DNA from: a virus
Direction: 5' to 3' (one strand)
Length of the DNA: 25,193 nt
IMG/VR virus record: IMGVR_UViG_3300036835_000434
Location: 1-25,193 of that record
Made by a program: the position numbers and the translations under genes. Positions 1 to 5,562 of the stretch are shown piece after piece. Each line of letters opens with the position of its first letter. Positions within the stretch are counted from its first letter, which is position 1. The notes under the pieces were generated by a model. It searched no databases. It had not been told where the DNA came from and saw only the letters and a program-made list of their open reading frames with translations.

Positions 1-654
1 GAGCCCCTTATTACTTTGCATGAGTGGACACTCTTGCAAGAGGCGCTTGATGAGAGGCGGAGATATTGGAAGACTTCGCCCAACTTCCATATGATGCTAC
101 GGATTGCATTTTGTGGTGAATGCGATAACCCGTTTCATCATCAGCACAACGGCAACAACGATTATTACCGCGATCACGGCACCCATAGCCTCCCCGGCAT
201 CCGTACCGAAGCACTAGAGGCTATGACAGAGGATCTCTTGATTTCCAACTACGGCAAGCGGGGAATCGAGAGGCGCGCTCGTGCGGGCAAAGACTACACG
301 GCCGAGATCAAGCTAACCGAGCGGGAGCTTAGCGAGCTTGAAAATCAATACGTTGCTCACAACGTTTCGGCTGAGCGCTTCGCCAAGGTGGCTAGCCGGC
401 TTGAAGCCCGCTTGGCGCAGCTTCGGCAGGCTCAGGAAGCGGCAAGCTCTACCGATTGGGAGCCGACCGGGGAGACCGTCAAAGAGCGCTGGATGCGCTC
501 AGACAAGGCTGAGCGTCACACGATGCTTAGGAGCCTGGGCCTCCGCGTGGAGCTTCGGAGGCAATACCGGATCTCCGATCATGCTTGGCGCTGGTGGCTT
601 GAGTTTGTGTGGGACTCAGAAGCCCACGAGCGGCTAGCCAGGCTGCCCGGCTGA
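1..654 (+). CDS. Large serine recombinase (integrase), C-terminal part, 5' truncated by window
   Basis: The frame is open from the first base, so this is the 3' part of a longer gene. The visible 217 residues fit the C-terminal region of large serine integrases: a zinc-ribbon-like start (FCGEC about residue 38), then a long charged coiled-coil segment (residues about 85-150, with KLTERELSELENQYV and RLEARLAQLRQ), then an end segment seen in this family (SDKAERHTMLRSLGLRV). These enzymes recombine attP with attB to integrate phage DNA and use the coiled coil with a directionality factor for excision. The catalytic N-terminal domain is outside the window. Oddity: the second cysteine pair of the usual zinc ribbon is not seen; the equivalent stretch reads YYRDHGTHSLPG. 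A strong terminator follows directly. Confidence 0.88.
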   Translation, partial: EPLITLHEWTLLQEALDERRRYWKTSPNFHMMLRIAFCGECDNPFHHQHNGNNDYYRDHGTHSLPGIRTEALEAMTEDLLISNYGKRGIERRARAGKDYTAEIKLTERELSELENQYVAHNVSAERFAKVASRLEARLAQLRQAQEAASSTDWEPTGETVKERWMRSDKAERHTMLRSLGLRVELRRQYRISDHAWRWWLEFVWDSEAHERLARLPG

Positions 655-660
655 GCCAAC

Positions 661-707
661 GGAAGGCCCCGCGCCGCGTGCCCCCTCGATGCGGCCCGGG
701 GCCTTCC
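661..707 (+). terminator. Terminator hairpin after integrase
   Basis: The arms GGAAGGCCCC (661-670) and GGGGCCTTCC (698-707) are perfectly complementary, extended by G671-C697, enclosing a 25-base loop. It starts 6 bases after the integrase stop. There is no long T tract, as is common in high-GC actinobacteria. Confidence 0.75.
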
Positions 708-745
708 TCATGCCTAGACTACTCTCCGTGAAGCCGGTTACCTAA

Positions 746-756
746 GGTTAACTAGC
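746..756 (+). promoter_or_regulatory. GGTTAACTAGC motif, copy 1
   Basis: Perfect 11-mer, preceded by a related half-copy GGTTACCTA (736-744) exactly 10 bases upstream. The longer context TACCTAAGGTTAACTAGCA matches copy 2 (minus strand, 14582-14564) at 18 of 19 positions. It lies in the 182-base gap between the integrase and the exported protein. I infer a regulator binding site; no good promoter hexamers were found beside this copy. Confidence 0.5.
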
Positions 757-789
757 ACGAAATCCCTCCGGATAGCCTCCCCCTCTGCC

Positions 790-816
790 ATACTTGCCGC
801 CTCGGCAATACTTGCC
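790..816 (+). repeat. Direct repeat ATACTTGCC upstream of exported-protein gene
   Basis: ATACTTGCC occurs at 790-798 and 808-816, 18 bases apart, just upstream of the ribosome binding site of the exported-protein gene. It could be part of a promoter or an operator for that gene, but no clear -35/-10 pair was seen. Confidence 0.35.
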
Positions 817-836
817 TATGGGGAGAGGACAAAACC

Positions 837-1646
837 ATGCTTAGACGACTCATCACGCCCGCGCTCGTTGCGGGAGTCCTGGCCGCCGTTGTGACCGTGG
901 CCGGGCCCGCCACGGCGGCAACCGCCATCAAGACGCCCGGCCCGCCGATCGGCTCCGCCGGCCAGACAGGGCACGCGGTAACCGGGGCGAACTTCCGCTA
1001 CGCGGCAGGAACGATCTTCCTCCGCAACGGGGGACTCTTCGCTGCAACCAACCTCGGGGTTGGGGGCTCCGTCTCGCTCAAGAGCACCACGGGGAAGACG
1101 GTACTTCTCGGGATCTCAACCGACACGAGCGGGCCGCATCACCCTTGGAGCCCGGGTATCAACGTGTACCAAGGTCACACGCTCATAGCCTCACAGAACG
1201 ATGCTTCTGTGAACGGGGAGACATGCACGGCCGGGGTTTGCACCCCCGGAGACTCTGGCCTCTGGCCTGACAGGCAGCATGCAAGGCTTTCGCTCTATTA
1301 TGACCGGGCTCATGGGCAAATCGTCTTTGAGGCTCTCACGGATGCGGGCGACAGCTACCATGGGCATTACTTCATCGGCACAGGGCTTCTCTTCCGCCAG
1401 GCCCGCGTTACGGGCGATTTCGGCAATACCCCGTTTGATTCCGTGGGTTACACGGCTCCGCCGGCGGCCGTCACCAAGTACCTCTCATGGAGCGCGGCCA
1501 CCTTCACCAACTATGCCGGAGTACACGGCAACTTCCGGGGGCCGTGGACACGGAACATTGTGCGCCTCGTTGACGCCCAGGGGCACGCCTACGCGGGCAC
1601 GCTCAACAAGGCAGGAGACCACTTCGCTACCTCGCTCGCTCCCTAG
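837..1646 (+). CDS. Secreted protein with signal peptide, putative moron
   Basis: A 269-residue protein with a clear Sec signal peptide: MLRR, a hydrophobic core (residues about 8-25) and a likely cleavage site in ATAATA near residue 30. The mature part is rich in Gly, Thr and Ser with alternating hydrophobic strands (for example NFRYAAGTIFLRNG and RLSLYYDR), suggesting an all-beta, lectin-like fold. I think it resembles a family of uncharacterised secreted proteins of actinomycetes, but no catalytic motif is visible. Two cysteines (ETCTAGVC) may form a disulfide outside the cell. GGGAGAGG (821-827) precedes the ATG. Strong hairpins lie before and after the gene, so it is a stand-alone unit, typical of lysogenic-conversion genes expressed from a prophage. 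Confidence 0.82.
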   Translation: MLRRLITPALVAGVLAAVVTVAGPATAATAIKTPGPPIGSAGQTGHAVTGANFRYAAGTIFLRNGGLFAATNLGVGGSVSLKSTTGKTVLLGISTDTSGPHHPWSPGINVYQGHTLIASQNDASVNGETCTAGVCTPGDSGLWPDRQHARLSLYYDRAHGQIVFEALTDAGDSYHGHYFIGTGLLFRQARVTGDFGNTPFDSVGYTAPPAAVTKYLSWSAATFTNYAGVHGNFRGPWTRNIVRLVDAQGHAYAGTLNKAGDHFATSLAP

Positions 1647-1665
1647 AGGCCCAGGGGGCCCGGAG

Positions 1666-1711
1666 GCGGGCCCCGGGCCCGTGTTACCCAGGCACGGGCT
1701 CCGGGGCCCGC
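1666..1711 (+). terminator. Strong GC-rich terminator after exported protein
   Basis: The arms at 1666-1683 (GCGGGCCCCGGGCCCGTG) and 1693-1711 pair over almost their whole length, with one bulged position and a 9-base loop. It begins 19 bases after the stop codon. It separates the exported-protein gene from the promoter at 1716. Confidence 0.75.
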
Positions 1712-1715
1712 TTAG

Positions 1716-1744
1716 TTGTCTGGGGGGCCTCATGGGGGTACGAT
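1716..1744 (+). promoter_or_regulatory. Sigma70-like promoter for the left small-gene operon
   Basis: TTGTCT (1716-1721) and TACGAT (1739-1744) are separated by exactly 17 bases, directly after the terminator hairpin. The same -10 hexamer is used by the leftward early promoter at 14588-14583. Motif copy 4 lies 15 bases downstream, inside the predicted transcript. Confidence 0.6.
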
Positions 1745-1759
1745 CCTCGCGGGGTGGCA

Positions 1760-1770
1760 GGTTTACTAGC
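1760..1770 (+). promoter_or_regulatory. GGTTTACTAGC motif, copy 4 (one mismatch)
   Basis: Differs from the GGTTAACTAGC consensus at one base. Match to copy 2 continues through GGTTWACTAGCAACA (15 of 16 positions), and both copies are followed by a ribosome binding site (GGGAGG) within about 25 bases. It lies in the 5' leader from the promoter at 1716-1744. It could act as DNA operator or RNA element. Confidence 0.5.
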
Positions 1771-1794
1771 AACACGCTTCAAGCGGGAGGAAGC

Positions 1795-1905
1795 ATGAAG
1801 CTCCGCCACCTCGTATGTACGGCCGCCATGGCAGCCGGGGGCCTCCTTGCGGCCCTCGTGCTTCTGGGCGTGGCTCTCGTGAGCCTCAGGTACGGCAACC
1901 CATGA
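1795..1905 (+). CDS. Small single-span membrane peptide
   Basis: A 36-residue peptide, too short for most gene callers. GCGGGAGG (1783-1790) lies just upstream of the ATG at 1795. A short basic start (MKLRHL) is followed by one hydrophobic segment (residues about 8-31, rich in Ala, Leu and Val) and a short tail SLRYGNP. The stop overlaps the next gene start (ATGA at 1902-1905), so translation is probably coupled. Function unknown; I predict an inner-membrane location. It is the first gene after the promoter at 1716-1744. Confidence 0.6.
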   Translation: MKLRHLVCTAAMAAGGLLAALVLLGVALVSLRYGNP

Positions 1906-2165
1906 CGGAGGCTCCACGGCGGCCGAGGAAGCCACGGGACAATGACCGGGTTAACACTGGGGGCCTCTTCCGTTGCTGCCTCGACACGCTAGCCGGGCTC
2001 TACCTTGACGGGCCTGCCCGGATAGCGAAGGAAGGTCAAACCCTCCAATGCAAGTATGCCCCGGACTCCCCCAATCATCGGATGATCTTCCGTAAAGGTT
2101 GCTGGGAGTGGGACCGGAAAGCGGCAGGACTAGAAGAGGAAGCGTCTAATGCCGGAGCTAAATAG
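1902..2165 (+). CDS. Hypothetical phage protein, 87 aa
   Basis: Starts at ATG 1902 in an ATGA overlap with the membrane peptide. The frame is open further upstream, but that extension would overlap the previous gene. It has a basic, proline-rich N-terminus (TEAPRRPRKPRD), then a more structured region with GGLFRCCLDTLAGL and a Cys/Trp-containing end (FRKGCWEWDRK). No family recognised. Its end overlaps the next gene by 17 bases, consistent with a compact phage operon. Confidence 0.6.
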   Translation: MTEAPRRPRKPRDNDRVNTGGLFRCCLDTLAGLYLDGPARIAKEGQTLQCKYAPDSPNHRMIFRKGCWEWDRKAAGLEEEASNAGAK

Positions 2166-2454
2166 GCTTATGGAGCTAGCCCGGACGGCAGACGGGCTCC
2201 GGATCAAGGAAACGGAGACTCACAGAATCTTCGTTATCCCGATGCTCTATAATTGGCGGATTGCCCGGAGCCCGAAAGATAACCCAATGACCTATGACCG
2301 GGGTTGGTGCTATGCGGGCCGTGGCATGGCTTCCTTCGTTGCGGCCGTGTTGGCTGCCTGGGCCTGGGATGGGGCCGACGATACGGAGCCTGAGGGCTGG
2401 AATAAGAATATTCAAACGGGCGCTTGGCGAGAGCCGGAAAGCCCGAGGGAGTGA
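2149..2454 (+). CDS. Hypothetical phage protein, 101 aa
   Basis: ATG at 2149 within the end of the preceding gene, preceded by AGAGGAAG. The protein has several aromatic residues in a conserved-looking middle (YNWRIARSPKDNP, DRGWCYAGRG) and a hydrophobic Ala-rich helix (FVAAVLAAWAWDG, residues about 62-75). The composition is that of a small soluble protein. No known domain recognised. It is co-transcribed with its neighbours. Confidence 0.65.
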   Translation: MPELNRLMELARTADGLRIKETETHRIFVIPMLYNWRIARSPKDNPMTYDRGWCYAGRGMASFVAAVLAAWAWDGADDTEPEGWNKNIQTGAWREPESPRE

Positions 2455-2456
2455 AT

Positions 2457-2750
2457 ATGTCTCTCATGAAACACGGGGATTTCGTAGCCCCGGCCAAGAC
2501 AAAGGAAGAGGCTATAGCGATAGCCGTTAGGTGTAACCGGCTCATTGAGGGCCTCGACAAAGCCGACCAATTTTGTGCAGTGCTACGGCTCACGTTGCTA
2601 GGGCAGCACAAGCTATCGGGCAGGATAGCGGCACCATGGGGCGTCTATCTCATGGATATGACCTTGCCTGAGGGGGAAGGCGAGCTTCCCGGCCAGGCGG
2701 CCCCGGAGGCGCTCCCGGTACACACAAGCCCCGGGCTCCGTGAGTCATGA
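2457..2750 (+). CDS. Hypothetical phage protein, 97 aa
   Basis: Start chosen at ATG 2457 because CCGAGGGAG sits just upstream and the previous gene stops at 2454. A longer open frame would run from 2424. N-terminal half looks helical (TKEEAIAIAVRCNRLIEGLDKADQFCAVLRLTLL), while the tail is Pro/Gly rich. No family recognised. The stop overlaps the next small gene. Confidence 0.6.
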   Translation: MSLMKHGDFVAPAKTKEEAIAIAVRCNRLIEGLDKADQFCAVLRLTLLGQHKLSGRIAAPWGVYLMDMTLPEGEGELPGQAAPEALPVHTSPGLRES

Positions 2751-2842
2751 CGCTAGGAAACTGGGCTCTTGTCTTCGGATCGGGCTTCCTCCTGGGAGCC
2801 GTGATCGGCTTCTTTGTTGTCTATCACTTCCGGAAGGGCTGA
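2747..2842 (+). CDS. Tiny single-span membrane peptide, 31 aa
   Basis: ATG at 2747 overlaps the stop of the upstream gene (ATGA), a strong sign that this very short frame is translated. The peptide is one hydrophobic helix (WALVFGSGFLLGAVIGFFVV, residues about 6-25) ending in a basic tail HFRKG, which predicts an N-out/C-in single-span inner-membrane peptide. Function unknown. It is the second membrane peptide of this operon. Confidence 0.6.
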   Translation: MTLGNWALVFGSGFLLGAVIGFFVVYHFRKG

Positions 2843-2850
2843 GCCGTCCG

Positions 2851-2946
2851 ATGTATTACGATCGGCAAGGCAAACCCCTTAGCATGATGCAATGGGCGAA
2901 GCTGCACAGTAATCCCGGTTATAAGCGGATTGCCCAGCATGAGTAG
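2851..2946 (+). CDS. Tiny hypothetical protein, 31 aa
   Basis: ATG at 2851, 8 bases after the previous stop. The sequence MYYDRQGKPLSMMQWAKLHS resembles short phage proteins that begin with a tyrosine-rich DRQGKP motif, found here and there in actinophage operons. I know no function. It ends the rightward left-arm operon. Confidence 0.5.
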   Translation: MYYDRQGKPLSMMQWAKLHSNPGYKRIAQHE

Positions 2947-3193
2947 GGCAACGTGTTCTGGCTCCAGGAGAGCAACTTCATCTGGCTCCACTCACCTCCA
3001 CGGTAGCCGTCGTGGCAGCTAGATCTGGCCCCACTTCACCGACCCGGATCACGACCCGGATCGCAAGGAGTTTTGGCCCCACCTCGGCCCTGCTGTGGGC
3101 ACCTGACTAGGCCCTAGCATTGGGTTCAGGAATCGGGCCGGTCGATCCTCTCCCTGACAGAGCTGGGTTTCCCGGCTCGGTTCCCCAATGCGG
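2947..3193. other. Convergent gap with direct repeats and gene remnants
   Basis: No intact gene seen between the rightward left arm and the end of the leftward operon. It has three direct-repeat pairs: TCTGGCTCCA (2957-2966, 2981-2990), TGGCCCCAC (3026-3034, 3074-3082) and GACCCGGATC (3041-3050, 3053-3062). A frame without a start codon (3023-3106) reads like coding sequence (WPHFTDPDHDPDRKEFWPHL), suggesting a gene remnant. A hairpin GAGCTGGG-TTT-CCCGGCTC (about 3161-3179) could terminate the leftward operon. Confidence 0.5.
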
Positions 3194-3424
3194 TCATGAC
3201 GGGCTCCATGCGGTCTTCTTGATCCAGTCCAGCGCCGACACCGACCAGCGGGCCACGATCGCACGGTTCACCACCGGCCAGTCCACCGCACCCGGCTCCA
3301 GTGTTGCCAGCCGGTACGTCAGCGCCACCTGACGGCGGGTCATCTTCGGGTCCGCGATCTCCTCCAAGAGCTGCCCCTGCGGGTCAGCTAGGACGCACAG
3401 GAACTCCCCGTTGTAGTTGCTCAC
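3194..3424 (-). CDS. Hypothetical phage protein, 76 aa
   Basis: GTG start at 3424 in a GTGA overlap with the gene upstream. A small mixed alpha/beta-looking protein: MSNYNGEFLCVLADPQGQ, a helical middle (KMTRRQVALTYRLATLEPG) and DWPVVNRAIVARWSVSALDWIKKTAW. The last part has the look of a small phage regulatory or unknown protein, but no DNA-binding helix is certain. Codon usage is distinctive: all valine codons I read are GTG or GTC and leucine is mostly CTG, unlike the rest of the window, where GTT and CTT are common. It is the last gene of the leftward operon. Confidence 0.65.
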   Translation of the reverse strand: MSNYNGEFLCVLADPQGQLLEEIADPKMTRRQVALTYRLATLEPGAVDWPVVNRAIVARWSVSALDWIKKTAWSPS

Positions 3425-3645
3425 TTGCGACCTCCAGTATTAGGTTCGGTTCCCCATCGCATGCTGTCCGGGATGGAAACCCCAGGTGCGGCCTGGACAT
3501 GCACCCAAGCGCCGAGCCCCGTGCCGCAGACGCAGTTGCCCGACCCCGAATGGACGTCACGGGCGTAGACGTGCGGCTTCCCGTACTGTGCCGGCCCTGG
3601 GCCGATGGAGCCTTCCCATCCGGGGATGTCGCTTCGTTCGCTCAC
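3421..3645 (-). CDS. Hypothetical Cys-containing phage protein, 74 aa
   Basis: GTG start at 3645; GTGA overlap with the next gene at its end. Central motif SGSGNCVCGTGLGAWVH gives one CxC pair that could bind metal with nearby histidines, although this is not proven. Rich in Gly and Pro, with little predicted helix. Belongs to the block of five genes with G/C-ending valine and aspartate codons. Function unknown. Confidence 0.55.
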   Translation of the reverse strand: MSERSDIPGWEGSIGPGPAQYGKPHVYARDVHSGSGNCVCGTGLGAWVHVQAAPGVSIPDSMRWGTEPNTGGRK

Positions 3646-3657
3646 AGAGTCTCCTTA

Positions 3658-3981
3658 TCACCGTTCGCTCGGCAGGAACACGGACCACTCCCCGCCCTTG
3701 TGATGGCCGTCCTCGAATGTGCAGCCGAACCGCTCGACCTGGACCGTGACGCCGAGGGCCTTGGACTGAAGTATGCAGCCGGACGGCTCAATGTCCGCGG
3801 CTGTGAGAAGGATCGCGTCGAGGCCGATCTGTGCGCTCTCGCCGCACCAGCGGAGCTGCGCGAGAGCTGCTTGTAGTAGGGGCGTGCGGCTAAGCAACGC
3901 CTCCACGCCCTCGCTAACGAGCGTGACCGGGGCACCGCGGAACTCGATCTTGGCGTCAGTCGGTATCATGTGCCCGGCCAT
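3658..3981 (-). CDS. Hypothetical phage protein, 107 aa
   Basis: ATG at 3981 overlaps the stop of the gene upstream by one base. The protein has a helical section (VSEGVEALLSRTPLLQAALAQLRWCG, about 23-48) followed by beta-strand-like segments (IGLDAILLTAADIEPSGCILQ, VTVQVERFGCTFEDG) with three cysteines. No family recognised. Part of the compositionally distinct block. Confidence 0.6.
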   Translation of the reverse strand: MAGHMIPTDAKIEFRGAPVTLVSEGVEALLSRTPLLQAALAQLRWCGESAQIGLDAILLTAADIEPSGCILQSKALGVTVQVERFGCTFEDGHHKGGEWSVFLPSER

Positions 3982-4220
3982 CAGAAGTCCAGATCGTCCG
4001 CACTATCACATATCAACGGGACTTCCTCCCATGGGCCATAGCTCACCGTACGGCGGACGAGCTTTCCGTTGACCCTCGCGTGATCAGCGGCGGCCTGCCG
4101 CGCGGCCTTCTCGTCGTGGCCATAGTCGTGCAGGCAGTCGTCATGACGCATGCCCCACCCGGTCAGGATGAACTCGGTGCGGCCTGTGACGATCTCCTCG
4201 GTCAGGTCAGGATTATTCAT
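3981..4220 (-). CDS. Hypothetical phage protein, 79 aa
   Basis: ATG at 4220. Acidic protein with an His/Asp-rich centre (GMRHDDCLHDYGHDEKAARQAAADHARVNG) and an end EEVPLICDSADDLDF. Several His/Cys residues could bind metal but no standard motif is present. One-base overlap with the next gene. Leucine and valine codons are again mostly C/G-ending. Confidence 0.6.
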   Translation of the reverse strand: MNNPDLTEEIVTGRTEFILTGWGMRHDDCLHDYGHDEKAARQAAADHARVNGKLVRRTVSYGPWEEVPLICDSADDLDF

Positions 4221-4236
4221 CGTGCCGTCAGTCCTT

Positions 4237-4449
4237 TCACGGTGCCCAGTCCGGCACGTCGAACATGCCCTGGTCTCTCATTGCCGCCAGGGACTCGGCT
4301 ACGGAATCTTCGTCCAGGCCCTGGTCGCGGAGCTGGTCGCGGACCTCGGCCTCGAGGATCTCGTCACGCATCTCCCGCTCTCTCCCTGCCTTCCCCAGGT
4401 CGTGGCCATACTCCTCGGCGTGCCCCTCGCATAGAAGCTTGCCGTCCAC
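4237..4449 (-). CDS. Small acidic zinc-finger-like protein, probable broken or missing 5' end
   Basis: The longest frame with a recognised start begins at GTG 4449, but there is no ribosome binding site there. The same frame reads on upstream in convincing coding sequence (EHYWTCTAPGTVDV) back to a stop near 4499, without any ATG, GTG or TTG. With this extension, WTC and LLCEGH would form a small Cys/His zinc site. The rest is a charged helix (GREREMRDEILEAEVRDQL). I infer that the true start was lost by mutation or recombination. An ACG codon just before EHYW could be a mutated ATG, although the RBS-like GCGGAG is then too close. Confidence 0.5.
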   Translation of the reverse strand: MDGKLLCEGHAEEYGHDLGKAGREREMRDEILEAEVRDQLRDQGLDEDSVAESLAAMRDQGMFDVPDWAP

Positions 4450-4661
4450 GTCAACGGTGCCGGGAGCGGTGCAGGTCCAGTAGTGTTCCGTGCTCCGCTA
4501 CCGGGATTGGGGATCGCTGCCGGATTGATTGCGCTTCCGCTCGTGTCGTGCTGACAATCGCACCATGTTCCCCCGGGGCAATCCCTATGGAATAGCTCAG
4601 CGTTGCGGTTAAGCCCCTGGCTCAGCCGATCCCCGGCCAAAAGGCAAGAGTGACAGATCAT
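4299..4661 (-). CDS. Zinc-ribbon phage protein with probably chimeric C-terminus
   Basis: Start at ATG 4661 with GGAGG (4670-4666) 4 bases upstream, overlapping the previous stop by one base. The N-terminal about 42 residues are convincing: MICHSC, a helix, LFHRDCPGGTWCDCQH, a Cys/His-rich small domain known in actinophages as a stand-alone short protein ending soon after CDCQH. Here the frame continues for about 78 more residues of low-complexity sequence, and for the last 151 bases it runs out of frame over the 4237-4449 gene. I infer that the original stop was lost at a recombination joint near 4490-4550. The real product may be 120 residues with a meaningless tail. Confidence 0.5.
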   Translation of the reverse strand: MICHSCLLAGDRLSQGLNRNAELFHRDCPGGTWCDCQHDTSGSAINPAAIPNPGSGARNTTGPAPLPAPLTWTASFYARGTPRSMATTWGRQGESGRCVTRSSRPRSATSSATRAWTKIP

Positions 4662-5317
4662 CAAACCTCCATTTGCGTACACTCATAACCGCAACCCGCA
4701 TAACCCGCGATATCAACCCAGTGATCCCGCTTGCCCGGAGTCCACATAAGGCGGGAGAGCTTCACGCTCATAACCATGATGGCGATATCGTGCGGCTGTA
4801 GGTGCCTGCCATCGGGCCCGCGGTAACCATAGGCGTTGAGCGCCTCAGCCGACCGCATGAAGTCTTGGGAGGGCGGCCCGTAGGAGTTATTACGGTCTCC
4901 CGTGATGAGTGCCTTAGCTTCGTCCAGAGCGCTTGCCCGGGGTGAAGGTGTCTCCGTTGGCGTCTCGATCGGATCAAAGATCCAGCCTAGTAGCTGAGAC
5001 TCGCTCGCTTGCACGAAGCGCTTTCCGGTTGCCTGGGCAACCCTCACCTCAAGCTTAGCGCCTTCGCTCTTTTCCCATCCGGGCAGCAACACAACCACGT
5101 CACTATTTAGCACATGCTGTATATCGGCTTGCATATACATCGTTGTCGGCAACGTTTGATCTCCGCCCCAATTGCGGGCCGGATTGAGGATCTTACACGT
5201 CCCGTCAGTCTCCCAGGTGAAATCCGCGGACTCAAGAGCATCCTCAACGGCAAGGAACGCGGGATAGTTGTGCTCAGGGATTCCCCGCATGGGCCCCGAC
5301 AGATAATAAGTTGTCAT
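4661..5317 (-). CDS. DUF4406 - DUF6378 fusion, nucleoside-processing-like protein
   Basis: A 218-residue protein with two domains. Residues 1-110 match DUF4406: YYLSGPMRGIPEHNYPAF at the start, VVVLLPGWEKSEGAKLEV in the middle, i.e. a fold related to nucleoside 2-deoxyribosyltransferases, with the glutamate of GAKLE in the position of a family-conserved acidic residue. Residues about 128-218 match the phage family DUF6378: DEAKALITGDRNNSYG, then HDIAIMVMSVKLSRL and RDHWVDIAGYAG. The two domains are commonly separate phage proteins. Substrates are unknown; handling of nucleosides or nucleotides is an inference. It overlaps neighbours by one base on each side. Confidence 0.75.
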   Translation of the reverse strand: MTTYYLSGPMRGIPEHNYPAFLAVEDALESADFTWETDGTCKILNPARNWGGDQTLPTTMYMQADIQHVLNSDVVVLLPGWEKSEGAKLEVRVAQATGKRFVQASESQLLGWIFDPIETPTETPSPRASALDEAKALITGDRNNSYGPPSQDFMRSAEALNAYGYRGPDGRHLQPHDIAIMVMSVKLSRLMWTPGKRDHWVDIAGYAGCGYECTQMEV

Positions 5318-5562
5318 CAGCTATCGCATCCATAATCATGCTTCAAATCAAGGAAGAGCAAATAAAACCTGTAGGCCCGCTTCTGCTGCTCTGTAGCGTC
5401 CGGTCCTGGCTTAGCCACTGGTATCTGAGCCGACAGATTGAAGATAGCGCACCAACGCGATTGCGATTGCTGCACACTATAGATCGTTAGCCAAGTGCTA
5501 GCGCCAAACGATACGAACATGAGCAGCACGAGCGCGGCAATAGATAGGTGAAGTGATCTCAT
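5317..5562 (-). CDS. Membrane-anchored small protein, 81 aa
   Basis: ATG at 5562. One N-terminal hydrophobic segment (LSIAALVLLMFVSFGASTWLTIY, residues about 6-28), then a soluble tail with conserved-looking RWCAIFNL, a Pro-rich stretch and an end YRFYLLFLDLKHDYGC. This layout (TM, WC, GC end) is familiar from small membrane proteins of actinobacteriophages. It follows the 74-residue membrane protein with a 4-base overlap. The pair may act together, for example in the membrane during lysis or exclusion, but this is a guess. Confidence 0.65.
   Translation of the reverse strand: MRSLHLSIAALVLLMFVSFGASTWLTIYSVQQSQSRWCAIFNLSAQIPVAKPGPDATEQQKRAYRFYLLFLDLKHDYGCDS

Noticed and set aside
1279-1794. 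Long rightward frame overlapping the exported-protein gene
   Set aside because: It lies out of frame over a gene with a clear signal peptide and RBS. Only the last 36 codons (from ATG 1795) have their own RBS and make sense.
3301-4595. Rightward frames of 171-191 residues in the leftward block
   Set aside because: They are rich in Arg, Pro and Ser with no family signal, and they lie opposite a consistent set of coupled leftward genes.
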